This document shows, in pieces, positions 10,785-22,697 of a DNA stretch of 64,000 nucleotides. The stretch comes from Salvia splendens (lineage: Eukaryota > Streptophyta > Magnoliopsida > Lamiales > Lamiaceae). Numbering within the stretch: position 1 is the stretch's first letter; every line of letters begins with the position of its first letter. Both the position numbers and the translations under genes were made by a program. The stretch spans positions 22,723,559 through 22,787,558 of the forward strand of contig NC_056041.1 in assembly GCF_004379255.2 (NCBI RefSeq), written 5' to 3'. The notes beneath the pieces were generated by a model, which was not told the origin of the DNA, made no database searches, and saw nothing but the letters and a program-made list of their open reading frames with translations.

Positions 10785-10920
10785 CGGTCATCCGAGGTGA
10801 TCGAAAAAGAGCAAGTGTGTTCGCAGATTGCGCTTAAAAGTGCCGAGCAATCAGTTCGGCACCATCCAGCATAGCAATCACAGCAGCCGGAATCAGAGGC
10901 CGGCGAAGTGACCGAAGTCA

Positions 10921-11340
10921 CACCGGAGCCGAACTCGATGGTGTACGGCACTGAAGCCGTGATTCCGGTTGAGATCGGCATATCCAGTCCCCGAACTCAA
11001 TTTCTCCTCAGAAATGAATGGTGACGGACTAAGAGCCGAACTACATCTGGCCGAAGAAAGAAGAGAATTGGCCTGCATAAAAGCAGCCAAGTACAAGGAG
11101 CAAGTAGCCCGGTATTATAACCAAAGGGTGAAAAAGCTGCAATTTCAAGTGGGAGATCTCATCTTGAGAAACAACGAAGTAAGCCGAGCAGAAAAGCTGG
11201 GCGAACTCGAACCCACATGGGAAGTTCCATATCGGGTGTCAGAAGTCCTCGGCAAAGGGTCTTACAAATTGACTCGTGTCAGGAGCACAAGTACCCCGAA
11301 CATGGTACGTTTCCAACCTCAAGAAGTTCCATTTGTAAGA
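10921..11340 (+). pseudogene. integrase C-terminal remnant
   Basis: MVYGTEAVIPVEIG at 10938 is the hallmark near the end of the Tat integrase core. A frame change near 11015 moves to EMNGDGLRAELHLAEERREL and on to ARYYNQRVKKLQFQVGDLIL and PTWEVPYRVSEVLGKGSYKL, the GPY/F-like tail. It abuts gag after about 150 bp, so the intervening pol (normally about 4 kb) was deleted. Confidence 0.85.
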
Positions 11341-11490
11341 GACAGTCCGGTCAGTCAGTCTTATGTGTTTTCTTTGTTTTTTACTTGTTCTTGTCTCTAC
11401 GTGCGTTGTGTCTGTCTATGTGAGTGTCGTCTCTTACAAATAAAACTGAGGTATCTCGTTCTTCAAAGGCTGATCCCCTTTTTAGAACAT

Positions 11491-11850
11491 ACAAGCCAAC
11501 GATTGTGCGTCAAAGCTTCTAAAGAGGATACAAGACCACAATTCAGCTTAAACAAGCAGTTCGTCTGAAACGAGCTGCAACAAGCCCACGATTGTGTGTC
11601 AAAGCTTCTAAAGAGGATACAAGACCACAATTCAGCTTAAACAAGCAGTTCGTCTGAAACGAGCTGCAACAAGCCCACGATTGTGTGTCAAAGCTTCTAA
11701 AGAGGATACAAGACCACAATTCAGCTTAAACAAGCAGTTCGTCTGAAACGAGCTGCAACAAGCCCACGATTGTGTGTCAAAGCTTCTAAAGAGGATACAA
11801 GACCACAATTCTGCTTAAGAATCAAGCACTTCGTCTGAAACGAACTGCAA
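11491..11850 (+). repeat. four copies of an 89 bp tandem repeat
   Basis: The anchor CAAAGCTTCTAAAGAGG occurs at 11511, 11600, 11689 and 11778. The first unit is slightly diverged (GATTGTGCGT) and the middle units are nearly identical. They lie in the non-coding part after the integrase stub. Confidence 0.93.
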
Positions 11851-12115
11851 CAAAAGTCCGATTCTCGCGATAAAACTTGCCTGAATTAGGACAAGGGAAA
11901 GTCCAATCCACGCGATAAAACTCGCCGAATTAGGACGACCAAGTTCGGTCAAAGCAGTTTACCTCATAAGACCGAGGACGACCATGTCTAGTCAAAGAGG
12001 TTTACTGCATAAGACCACTTCGGTTAACTGGGAAAGTCCGATCCACGCGATAAAACTCGCCGAATTAGGACAAGGGAAAGTTCGATCCCGGCGACGAAAA
12101 TCGCCAAATTAGAAC

Positions 12116-12430
12116 ACAAAGACGAGTCCGGTCAAAGATGTTTATTTCATCAGACCAAAGACGAGTCCGGTCAAAGATGTTTATTTCATCAGACCAAAGA
12201 CGAGTCCGGTCAAAGATGTTTATTTCATCAGACCAAAGACGAGTCCGGTCAAAGATGTTTATTTCATCAGACCAAAGACGAGTCCGGTCAAAGATGTTTA
12301 TTTCATCAGACCAAAGACGAGTCCGGTCAAAGATGTTTATTTCATCAGACCAAAGACGAGTCCGGTCAAAGATGTTTATTTCATCAGACCAAAGACAAGT
12401 CCGGTCAAAGAAGTTTACTTCATAAGACCG
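12116..12430 (+). repeat. eight copies of a 39 bp tandem repeat
   Basis: GACGAGTCCGGTCAAAGATG recurs every 39 bp from 12121 to 12355 (seven apparently identical units). A diverged eighth begins at 12394 (GACAAGTCCGG). Since 39 is a multiple of three, frames stay open on both strands, which produces spurious repeat proteins. Confidence 0.95.
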
Positions 12431-12577
12431 AGGACAAGTACGATGAAATTTTTTCGCTAAGCTGTAAATACACAGTGTTAGAAGCGAAAACAAAAACAAA
12501 ATTTCATTTTCAAATCTTGTTCGGCACACAACTCCGCTACCCTACAAAATGGCGTTACGCTATTACAAAGGACTATT

Positions 12578-13366
12578 CTACTGTCCAGGGTTGCTGAAGT
12601 TAAGCCACCTATCTGCAAAATCCTCTGGAAGCCGATTTCGGTTGTTCCGAGCAGATGAAGAATAAGCAGGTCGACGAGATGCTATCCTCGACCCAACGCC
12701 TCTTCCCCGAGCTCGAGAAGTCCTAACACCTCGGCGATGAAGAGTCTCTGCAATAAGCATCTGCTGATCTTGCTCGCTCATAGTCACAACTCCTCGGCGA
12801 ATTTCAGTCCGTCCCTGTCTTGACGATTCCGGTTGCTCCTGAGCCCGTTCTCGTCTTGACGTTTCCGGCTGTTCCGGAGTTCGTTGTTGGCTGGGAGTAG
12901 GATTTTGAACAAGGGAACCAGAGGTTTGATCTGGAGTGCGAGCATCTGTTGGCGCGATATGCCGAAGGAATCTTTCTATGGAGGGGCGCCGAGAAAGAAC
13001 AATGTTGTACCGAGAAGCCCAGCGCCGCAATGATGTCACGACTTGTTGGCAAGCCGAGCTCTCCAGCGCATTGTTCCTCCGGAGTACATTATATTCCTCC
13101 CACAGTTCGTCAACTCGACTCTGAACATCTGATATGGTCATTCCCCCGCGCACACGGATGTAATCCTCATACGCAGTCCTCTCAGCAATGGCCGTATTCA
13201 GCTCGGCCTCCAGATCTTTCTTATCGGACTCTAAGTCCTTGATATCGGCCTCCAGCTTCACTAAACGAGCCAGAAGCTCGTCATTCTTCGTCTGATCGGC
13301 TATAGCTCTTCTCTCAGCTTCGTCCAAAGCCGAAGAGTACAGCCGTTTCCAGTGAAGTATCTCCAT
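12578..13366 (-). CDS. antisense coiled-coil ORF of the Tat-like element
   Basis: A 262-residue frame on the strand opposite to gag. Residues 1-70 predict a coiled coil (LVKLEADIKDLESDKKDLEA). The middle (75-150) is of mixed charge; residues 150-195 are rich in Gln/Glu/Pro/Arg; the end is Arg/Gly-rich (RTSRARGRGVGSRIASRR). Antisense ORFs between pol and the 3' LTR are known from Retand, Ogre and related Tat elements; their function is unknown. It may be a second gene or the downstream part of the same antisense transcript as the 13566-15422 gene. I recognise no catalytic motif. Confidence 0.6.
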   Translation of the reverse strand: MEILHWKRLYSSALDEAERRAIADQTKNDELLARLVKLEADIKDLESDKKDLEAELNTAIAERTAYEDYIRVRGGMTISDVQSRVDELWEEYNVLRRNNALESSACQQVVTSLRRWASRYNIVLSRRPSIERFLRHIAPTDARTPDQTSGSLVQNPTPSQQRTPEQPETSRRERAQEQPESSRQGRTEIRRGVVTMSEQDQQMLIAETLHRRGVRTSRARGRGVGSRIASRRPAYSSSARNNRNRLPEDFADRWLNFSNPGQ

Positions 13367-13565
13367 CTCCTTGGGTACAAAGCAGCTATATTAGTTCGGC
13401 AGCTATACCGAGCAGATAGTAAAATACAACAGGAATAAAGGCGAGTACGAAAAGCTATACGAAGACAAATGTAGAGAATTTTTCATTCACAAGGAAAATT
13501 TTTTACACTAGGGCTTCAAGGCCATTTTACAAGGAAGAAACTAGACTAAGAGAAGGGAGACGAAA

Positions 13566-15422
13566 TCATACTCCGCCTGCTTCGTCTCCGGCTCCTCGGT
13601 CTGGTACAGCTTCCTTCTCCTGGGCTACCTCAGCCTCGGCCTCGCCTCCTGCCGGCCTCGCCTCCGCCTCCTGATCGGCCTCCTTCTCCGGATGCCCGGC
13701 CTGATCGACTTCGGCCTCCCGCTCCAGCGGCTCGGCCTCACCCTCTCCGTTGTAAGTCGAAGCGGGTGAAACGGGTCCCACGGAGGCAAAGATAGCCTCC
13801 AGGTTCTCGTCCCGATCAGCTCGACAACTCCGGACTCGGTCTGCAGAAAGCAGGACCGAAGATGAAGCGAGCTCCTCAAGGAGCGGCAGATTCTGAAGCC
13901 GAGCTGCTATCTCTCGGCTGTACAGAGGCAGCACGACGTCGGCCCCCTGCTCGCCCTTATCGGCAATTAGCCTTACCAGGCTACCGACAAAGGCCGAGAA
14001 CTGGCTGCTCAAAAAGAGTTTCTCCGTGTAAACACGGAGAGCCTCCCCTTGGGAAACCACGGCAGCAGCATCGCTCCGCTTCGCCTGCTCTCGCTGGATG
14101 ACGAGCTGGTTTTTGGCAAACTGAGCTTCATCCTGGGCCGAAATCCTAGCAGCTCTGGCTTTCTCAAAGTTCGCCTCAGCCTGCTCGGCCCGGTGACAAG
14201 CAGCCGCCAATTTCCTCTGCATCTCAGCATAGTCGTGGGACGCCTTGGAGAGTTCGACTGCGACGAGCTTGGAGAGCATATCGTTCCTCTGAAAATGGAT
14301 AAGGAAAAAAGTCAACAGAGGGCACCAAAAATACAGGACAGAAGCCAAGCCAAAGAATCAAGGAGACAATTCACCTCGGCGAAGTCCGTGGGCCATAAAA
14401 ATGGCTCACAGATATGCTCCGAAGGAGGCGCCAAGACCACGTCTTTCTCTGGCGCCCTTGGGGGCTTCTGGGTCTTCCCCTTCTTGCTTGCCGAAGTCGA
14501 CTCCGGCTTCTTTGGACCTGAAGAGGTCTTTTGCCTCTTCGGATTCTTCTCGGCATCAGGCGCCGAGCTGGTAGCCTTCTCTTTCTCCGGCTCCTCAAGC
14601 TCGGAGGACTTTCGGATAGCCTTATTCAGCATGAACACTGCCAAAAAGCAAGAAAACAAGGTTAGTTTTCTTCGTTAAAGCAGTAGAGCATAAAGATAAA
14701 GAGAAATCCTCACCCTCGGCCTCTTCGTCCGAAGACGAGATATTGAACACGAGGTCGCCCTTGACGAGCTCAGTTTCCGAATACTGTTTCCTAATCATAG
14801 GAATCTTATTGAGCTCGCCCTCGAGCTCGGCCAACGGTTCTAACCGAGGATGGGGAATCACGGACTTCGGCCTTCTCCAAGGAAAGCCCGGAGCCGAAGT
14901 CCTATTATAAAAAAAGAAACGGTTTTGCCATTTCGGCCACTTGGTTTTGCAGAAGGCCCTAAAAGGCTGTAAGGGGATCAAGTAAAACCAAGATCCCTTC
15001 CTTTTAAACTGGAAAAAATTAAGGATTGCCCTCAGAGACAGATCCTTATCTAGCCTACGCAGTTCGGCAGCAAAAGCCGATAAGTGCCTCCAAGAGTTCG
15101 GAGTCACCTGACCTAAAGGGAGTTGAAAAAAATCAAGAAGCTCTACAAAAGGTGGGGGAAGAGGAAAACGAAGCCCGCATTCTAAGCAGGCTTCGTAAAC
15201 GGTGGCATAACCCTCCGGCGGGTCGTTAGCCCTATGATCATCGTCGGGAACCACCGCCTTCCCCCCAGGTAAAAAATATTTCTCGTGAAGGGATATCACA
15301 GTATCCTTACTCAAGATACTGTGAAAATACTCTACGGTCTTCTCCCCGGATTCTTTCCGGCTAGAAGACCCCTTATCCCCTTTCCTACCGCTACCCGACA
15401 CCGAAGAAGAAGAAGAAGACAT
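13566..15422 (-). CDS. antisense three-exon gene (plant gypsy-type antisense ORF)
   Basis: Exons 15422-14714, 14637-14375 and 14288-13566 join in phase (GAGG|GTGAGG ... GGCAG|TG; GCCGAG|GTGAAT ... TTTCAG|AGG) into 564 residues. The head is Ser-rich (MSSSSSSVSGSG). Residues about 35-215 resemble the Pfam family called putative gypsy-type transposon, seen in EKYFLPGGKAVVPDDDHRAN, GLRFPLPPPFVELLDFFQLP and QVTPNSWRHLSAFAAELRRL. An acidic patch and a Lys/Ser/Pro-rich linker follow (exon 2). Exon 3 predicts a coiled coil and then a Glu/Ala-rich tail. It reads inward from the 3' LTR side; a TATA-like GATAAATATG on the minus strand near 15548 could drive it. The role of these antisense genes is unknown. 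Confidence 0.7.
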
Positions 15423-15743
15423 TTTTCTTACTTTTTGAAAGTGAAGAAAGTCTGAAGAAGCTCTTGAAAGCGGAAGAAAATTTCTCGAGAAAGAGAGAGT
15501 ATAGAAGACGCAACAGCAAAGGTGTTCAAATGAGGAAGAAAGAGCATATTTATCAGATTCGGCGAAGATTTCAAAATCGTCGCACCGTTTCGAATCCCAC
15601 CTTTTCAGGATTCAACGGCCGGATTTTACTGTCGCATTTAATGCAGTCACATGCAAGGCACGTCCCCTGACGTCAGCCTCCCCCGTACCTTTATCCAGAA
15701 TGCCGAAGTGACTCGCTTCGCCGAAGTGATTCACTTCGTCTTT

Positions 15744-15756
15744 CGGGGGGGGGTAG
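15744..15756 (+). promoter_or_regulatory. polypurine tract
   Basis: CGGGGGGGGGTAG directly before the 3' LTR, the expected plus-strand primer. Confidence 0.85.
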
Positions 15757-16392
15757 TGATGGGGTACGAACTAAACAAGCCCAACAGCAGTGACGGCCCA
15801 TCAGCCCAAAGCCCAAGGAAGAGTATGAGTTCGGCATTACCAAAGAGTTCGGAGGAGTTCGGCATTACCAAAGAGTTCGGCCTCAGCCTACAGCTCGGTA
15901 AAAGCCAACCAATCAAGCTCTGCTCTCAGGTCGGCATCAAGCTCTACTCTCAGATCGGCAACCAAAGCAGTTCGGTCTCAGTATTCGACCGAACAAGGAG
16001 TTAGTGGACCCATACAGGATGTCCAACACACCCACTACCACGTGATGTCAGTTCAGGCCACGATCGTAGGCCATGACCTACGCTTCACCCACGATCTTAG
16101 GCCATAACCTACACGACATCCACGACTTGGGGTGGTGATGCAAGCCATGATCTGAGTTCATTATATAAATAGAACTTAGATCTGATAGAGGAGGTTGGAA
16201 TCTCTCTAGAGAAATAATCATATAGCAAGTCTGTGTTGTAAGCTGTAATTCGCAGATCAAGCAATACAAACCTGCCCCCATTTCTCCCCGTGGACGTAGA
16301 TTTACCTCAGTAAATCGAACCACGTAAAATTCTCTGTGTCGTAATTTATTTTTACGAGCATTTATCATCATCAAAAATTCGCGGAATCATCA
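15757..16392 (+). repeat. 3' LTR
   Basis: It has the same length as the 5' LTR and by eye almost the same sequence, including the 98-codon antisense frame that both LTRs share and that is not a gene. Confidence 0.95.
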
Positions 16393-16397
16393 AATTT

Positions 16398-16811
16398 GAT
16401 TTCTCTTTGAGTTTTTTAATTGATAAGATAAAAATAATGTCATGTTTGAGTAGGGCGACATAATATTTTCTTCTTTATATTTTAAAGATGATCAATAATA
16501 ATTTTCATTTATTATTTAATAAATTTGACATAAAAATAAGGAAAAATTTTCCAAGTAAATTCCTTTCTAGAGAGTGTTCCCGCAGCTATAAAACTAATTT
16601 CCAGGTAAGCATAATTAATACTAATACTATATATGTAAAGAAATAAAAGAAGTTCATGATTTTTGTATGATAATGATATTTGTGTTTGGTATGAAAGTGA
16701 CCGTTTTAGTGTGAAATTACATGGTTCAGACATAACTATTTTATTGGTAATAATTATGCCACGACTGTTATTGTTGTTGTGAAGGAGAATGCACACATAT
16801 GCATGGTTATG
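16398..16811. other. AT-rich spacer
   Basis: Plain AT-rich DNA between the LTR element and the Harbinger element. A 104-codon minus-strand frame here lacks any recognisable protein character. Confidence 0.5.
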
Positions 16812-17344
16812 TAAGAGCATCCACAATAGTTCGTGGACAAGTAATAGTTCAGCTATAACCCAGCCACAAACTCCTCTGCCACATCAGCAGCACTAAATTC
16901 CTCTTGTCACATCAGCAGGACAAGCAACTGGACAAGCAACTGGACAAGCAATAGCCCAGCCACATCATCAGCACTAAAAACAAATAATTAAACAATCACA
17001 CAAAATACGGAATTAAATTTACGACACATATACATGAAAATTCAATAATAATATTAAAATTTTAAAAAGTACATTAATTAAAAAAAGTCAAATAAAAAAA
17101 ATTACATTATTTAAAAAAAAAACTCCTAATTCACGCACGAGCTCCCCTGCCTCCGCCGCCGCCTCACTCCTCGCCGTCGTCGCCGCTATCCGGGACCCCC
17201 AAATCTGCAGCATCTGAGCCTGCGTCGAAGCCCCCCACCTGTGCCGCGCCGGGATTCAAATCCTCTCGCATACTCACGAGCACGGCGTGAAAAAAACTCT
17301 TCTCCTCGGGGTCAGTTGCATTCTTCCATTGATCTATGATCTAT

Positions 17345-20300
17345 CATCTGAGCCCGCGCTTGTTGACGCGCCAAGAAGACGAGGTCGGCTGTCGAGCTGC
17401 CAACAGGGGGGATGCCGACTGGACCTCCTGGGATCTCTGGCGATCGCGTTGCGCCTGCCTTTGACCAACCGGGCGAGTGCGGCGAGTAAACGCAGGAGGG
17501 GACGGGGTCTCCTGAGCATCTTCGGGGAGGTCATGGGAACCGCCGCTGCTACCGCCGGCGTAATCACCTGAATAGTTCAGGCGCTGCTTCTTCGGCCAGC
17601 CCGCATCGACACCTGCTCGAAACTTCTCGGAATCTATTAGCACCTCGTAGCAGTTCCAGTAGGTGAAGTCCTTATAAAGCCCGGGCACGGGGAACTCTTT
17701 CTCCGCTTCCCTCCTGCAGTCCTCGTCAGTTTGGCCGCTGGACATCATTCAGAGGGCGTTGGTGTACAACCCCGAAAATCGGAAGACCCCAGACCGGATT
17801 CGGTCCCACGCCTTCCAGCACTCCTCCCCGCTGCGTATCCTCCCCTCCGAAAAAATGCCTTGTAGGCTGCTGCTATTTTAGCCCACAAGTTGAGGATCCT
17901 CTGATTGTTCAAGGCGAGGGGGTCATCGCAAACACTCACCCACGCCTTGGACAGCGCGACGTTCTCCGCGTCCGTCCACTTCCTCCATGGCTGGCTGTCG
18001 TCACCAGCCGGCTGCGACGACTCGCCGACCACCCTCTTCCCCTTCTTCTTCTTGGGCGCGCCCCGACCCCGCCCTACTCCCCCTGTTTGAACGGGAGTGC
18101 CAGCATCCCCGAGATCTAGTCCCAACTCCTCTAAGAAGATTGTCTCAAAGCTAGTGAACTGCGTCGCCGTAGGGGTCGATGTGTGCGAAGAAGCAGTAAC
18201 AAAATCAAGTGTGGGGCGATAGACGTTGCCCCCCCCGGCGTCCCATGCATCCCCGGGTACCCCGGCGTCATCTGCATCCCGAGTGCCCATCCCGGCATCA
18301 TCGGCATCCCGGGTTGCATCCCCGGTACCTCCTACCCGCCTAGAACCGCCGGCCAGCCCTGCATCGCCGGAACCCCCAGCATCCCCTGCCATCCCGGCAT
18401 ACCACCCCCGGATGCCATCCCGGGCATCATCTGCTGCCAAGGGTACATGTTGTTGTAGTACCCGGGCATCTGACCCCATCCATCTCCCACGGGGACCGTG
18501 GGAGTTTGAGACCCGCTGTAACACCCGGACTTTTTATAGTACTTGGAACAACACCAAGCTACTACGAGGCAATTAATATATTGTCTAAACGAAAGGAAAC
18601 GAACAAAAATAAGAACTTGGGCCGATCCAAATAAATATAAAGAAAGTCCAATGTTTTATTTTACAATTTGGCTTTGGGCTTGATTTATTTACAACAAAAT
18701 AAATCATTTTGGGCCTATGAACTTCAACAAATAAATAAAATGTGGGAGATAGATTTTGAGCCCAATTTCTTCAAAGAATTTCTTTTGCAAGCCCAAACTT
18801 CTTCCCTCTTCCCCACCTCCAACTCTTGATCTTCCATCTTCCTCATTCAATTCTGCAAAAAAATCAAGAGTCACACAAACTAAATTGATGTTCATTTATC
18901 TCCTCTCCTGCCCATTCACAATCTGCAATTCTAGCAAAACAGTTGAGAAAAAGAGAGAGAGCCGAGAGGAACTACTGTCTTTTTGTTCCATTTTCATACA
19001 GGCCAAGGTAATTCCTTTCACAAACTCCTCAGTTCATTCCCGTTTCAGCCATATACAACATTTTGTTGACAGAAACGAGTCGACAAAGTTAAAGGAGCAG
19101 TTCCTTTAGGCCCTACCAATTTCACAACCAAGATCAAATTCACCAAGGTATAATCCCTTCCAATTTCGGACTCTACACACAGCAATGCACGCATACTTTT
19201 TTTTCATCCAACTCATGTCTGCCCTCTTGGACTCCCACTCATAATTTCCATCAACAATCAAACTCCAAACAATCGAACGCCCATCACAGTGTAATCGAAG
19301 CTAAAAACGAAAAGAAACATAATTGAATGAGAACTTATCTTTCGAATGTAAACGGGTTGTTTCGGGCTTGTGCGGGGTGGTTCGGAGTAGTTTCGGGGGG
19401 AGGCAGCGAGCAGCGGCGAGCGGCGACCGTCCTCCCTTCTCGCTGCAGCGGCAGTTTCTGTTGTGGAACAGCGGGGGTGGCCCTGACCCCGTCGGCGAGC
19501 AGCAGCGTTTGGGCGAGACGGCGGTGACACCGGTCTGAAACCGGGACGGGGTTCGCGAGGCAGCGACGACATCAGCGCCTGCAGCGAAACTCCTCCCGGC
19601 ATCGGCGATTAATCGACAAAGGAACAGCTGCGATGGCGGCCTCGGCGGGATGGGACGACGGCGGTGAGCAGCGACGGAAGGCGACGGGATTTGGGGGAAA
19701 TCGGAACCCGATTGTTGGTGAAGGCGACGGAATTGAGAATTTTCGAGAGAGAGGAATAGAGAGAAGGGAAATGGCGTGAAGAATGGGGGAAGAGAAAGGA
19801 TTGGGCCACTCTTGTTTTAAAAGAATGGGGCCACTTTTGTTTTTAAAAGTTTTGGGCCTCACAAATTAAAATGGGATGTTTGGTTAGTTGAGCTCCAATT
19901 AATTTTGTTGGGCTTCAAATCTTAATTTGAAGTATAAGTGAAGGCCAAATTAACTAAATCCTTGGGCCGATAATTTAATCGTGAGGAATTATTTATTTAA
20001 TTCTCACAATAATTTGAAGAACGGAATAAAATTTAGTTGCGAAGAGAAATAGTGCGATAATTTAATTATGCGCTTGAATAATTTTAAGAAAGTTATTTCG
20101 ACGACATGGAAAATACGAGGAGCCAACGGAGGAAAAGAACGAGCGTAAGCGGCCGACCGGCGTCGCACGCGACGCCTTGGGCGGCCGCCGAATAATCGAA
20201 AATGCACGAAAATCGAGAAAACGAATTAAAAGATTTTAATTAGAGTGCATGCATTCTAAAATGTCTTCGTTACCGAGATTGATGTGTACTTTATGTATTT

Positions 20301-21248
20301 ACTGAAAAGGTGGTTCGCACGGCCGCTAAAGTCGGAACGAGAAGCTGCTTAAGGAAAATTTTAAGCTTTCGAGGTGGGCTTTATTACTTAAACTCTTTTA
20401 TTTGCAATGATATATATATGGTGAGATAAGGGTGGTTTAAAATAGTATGTCATGCCGTATTTTATGTTTTGAATTGCCTATCTGATTGTCTACTAGAATA
20501 ATGTTCTACTAGACTTTGATGGTTAACGAATTCGGGTCTGACTAGGGAGTGAGTCCCTACTCAGACTAGTGCACTGATGGGGATCGTGAGCCGTCCTTTG
20601 TGGTCGGCCGGTCCAGTGATCGAGTTTGTGGCCACATTCTCGTTTCACATGATGGTTCTGATATGGTACATGAATGGGGATGATAATGATATTTGTCTGC
20701 AGACAACTTTTTATGGAATGGTTTTAGTGATTCTCGGCCTTTTTAAAGTAAAACCCGAGATTCACTCGATGATGGCTTGACATATCTTAAATGATAAATG
20801 TATTTCGGGCATGAGTTCACTGAGTGCATCAAGTACTCAGCCCCTGCATATGTTTTCCCTATGTGCAGGTTGAGCGTGGACGGGGGACGGAGGATGTTGA
20901 GCATTGGACAGAGACAGTATTCAATAAATGATCCGGTTACTATTGTGTCTTCATACATAATAGTAGCTAACTCTCAAATGCTTCCGCTACGTCAAGTTTT
21001 AAGAATTTCTTTGAATTCCTTTGAATTGTCAAACTATGTCATTCACGTTATGTACCTTCGGGATTTGAAACCTTGTTGATAAATGAAATTCGTATTTTGA
21101 TCGATAAGTCGTACTTCTTTTGATTGTTCCCCCTTCTTCCCCGCCTCTTAAATCCCCCACGAGTCATGATTCCCCGTGCTTCCTATCCTTAGGAAGTGCG
21201 GTCGTGACACCCGCTCGTCCCTGGAGTAGGCTCGTTGTTGAGATCCAT
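17345..21248 (-). pseudogene. Harbinger ORF1 (Myb/trihelix-like), broken
   Basis: The ATG at 21248 opens MDLNNEPTPGTSG; the solo LTR (18517-21209) then cuts in at codon 13 and the frame resumes at 18511 as SQTPTVPVGDGWGQ. A Met/Pro/Gly/Tyr-rich stretch follows. A frame change near 18320 leads to the Myb-like region WRKWTDAENVALSKAWVSVC then LNLWAKIAAAYKAF (about 18010-17860). A further shift near 17850 gives RSGEECWKAWDRIRSG, and a TGA at 17751-17753 sits where relatives tend to have Arg (CGA). SEKFRAGVDAGWPKKQRLNY and GGSSGGSHDLPEDAQETPSP then end it. ORF1 proteins bind DNA and assist the separate transposase. A TATA (CTATATATAC on minus) lies near 21345. Confidence 0.82.
18517..21209 (+). 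mobile_element. solo LTR of a Tekay-like gypsy chromovirus
   Basis: It starts TGTAACACCCGGAC and ends GGTCGTGACA, the usual ends of Tekay/Del LTRs, and is flanked by the 5 bp duplication CCCGC (18512-18516, 21210-21214). Length is 2693 bp. AGTACTCAGCCCCTGCATAT near 20830 is another mark of these LTRs. No internal region or second LTR is present, so the element was lost by LTR-LTR recombination. GC-rich frames near 19260-19600 and frames near 20577-21079 are LTR sequence and not genes. Confidence 0.88.
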
Positions 21249-22697
21249 TTCTCGTTGTTGCTCTTGTACAGAAATTAAGATAGAGAGAGTACTCGTTAAA
21301 ACAAGTGGTGCGAATGAAAATGAAGTTCAAATCGCGTATATATAGAGTTTCGAAAATTAAAAAAAAAACAAAATTGCGCTCGCCGGTCGCTCGCCGATCG
21401 GGAGGCTGCAATAGGGGCGAGCTGCTGGGGTTAGGTGCCCCTTGCACAACGGAGGTCATGTATTCACAAATAAATCATACATATGGATCTATTTGACCGA
21501 TTATGAGATTAATTGATTCACATGTTAAACATTGAATTGCATACAAGAACGCACAAAAATCATGCTTAAGGAATTAAAATTCTAATTCATGATATTCTAC
21601 AGTTTAGGATTACCGATCTGATTCTCCAAAGAATCGATGATTGCTTGCGCCTTCTCCACGTGATGATCTTTGTACTCAACCACAAATCTTCTAATCTGTA
21701 TCCCGAACTCAGAATCTAACCTTTGGGTGGGCAAAGCTTGTCAGAATCGAAAAGGGCTTGATTAGAAAGGAGACAGAATATCAGTTTTGTCAAAAACTGA
21801 TTTTTTCATCCACTCCCAGAGGGGAGCACGAAAATTAACTCTTAATTTGTCAATAATCTCCTTTCTAATCTCCTTTTATATAGAGTTATGATGGGCCAGA
21901 TTAGGGATCCATGGAGGTTGGACTTGGGCCAAACCTGTTGGACTTTTACTAATTAAATTGAGCCCCAATTTAATACAAGTCTAATAGAATATTATTATCA
22001 TCCACTATAGTATAATAATATTGACTGCCCGGACAATCCCAAATTACGAGTAATCCGGGCTTTACCTCTTTAACTTATTATTTCACGTGTTTAAGATATA
22101 AATATCCATTAATTAATTTAAGTCTGCTATTTGACTTTAATTAATTAATATCTTTTTCCAAGAGTTATCTAGTTCAAAATCTTTATTTATTATTCTGGAA
22201 TAAATTCCAATCGGCCGGGTTTCTGAATAATAAAACCTTTTTCGATAACCTCTTGAGGATATTATTAAACTGGACTCACCCAGCACACGATTCATTGCAA
22301 TAACAATACTAGCACCTCTAGACATTGATCACCACTACCCAAGATACCAGGATTCTTAGATTGCGAAAAATCCGCACCATTTGATAAATCAAAGTAGTGC
22401 ATAATCAATATTGTATGCTCAATGTTATGTCAACAATGATTAAGAAATAACAATCACCGAGACCTCATCTTTCAGTAAATAGCAAGAAAGACTTATCTCA
22501 ACTGGTCACAACACCGACGAATAGTCCAGAGACCACAGAGTGGCATGGCCGCCTAATGTTGACTAAGCAAGACCATCTCTTTAGCATTACAGAGTCTCAT
22601 TTCTACAACACACTCCCATAACAATGCTTATGTGCTGCTAACAAGATCAAGCTATCCCATAAATTCTGTGTGAACTTCTGAATCTCGCAGTTTCTTA

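Larger units (their letters stand above)
9020..16392 (+). mobile_element. non-autonomous Tat-lineage Ty3/gypsy LTR element
   Basis: Two LTRs of 636 bp each (9020-9655, 15757-16392), starting TGATGGGG and ending AATCATCA, are flanked by the 5 bp duplication AATTT (9015-9019, 16393-16397). The primer site follows the left LTR and a polypurine tract precedes the right one, so the element reads rightward. It holds gag and an integrase C-terminal stub, but protease, reverse transcriptase, RNase H and most of integrase are gone. The 3' half carries tandem repeats and antisense genes, as known for the Tat/Retand/Ogre group. The LTRs look nearly identical, so insertion was recent. Confidence 0.93.

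Noticed and set aside
12065..12529. 154-codon frame with FDRTRLWSDEINI repeats
   Set aside because: It translates the 39 bp tandem repeat; the opposite strand is equally open.
18183..18576. Collagen-like Pro/Ser-rich plus-strand frames
   Set aside because: They are antisense to the Gly/Met-rich part of Harbinger ORF1 and run into the solo LTR.
19258..19862. GC-rich frames on both strands
   Set aside because: They lie inside the Tekay-like LTR and overlap each other with no domain.
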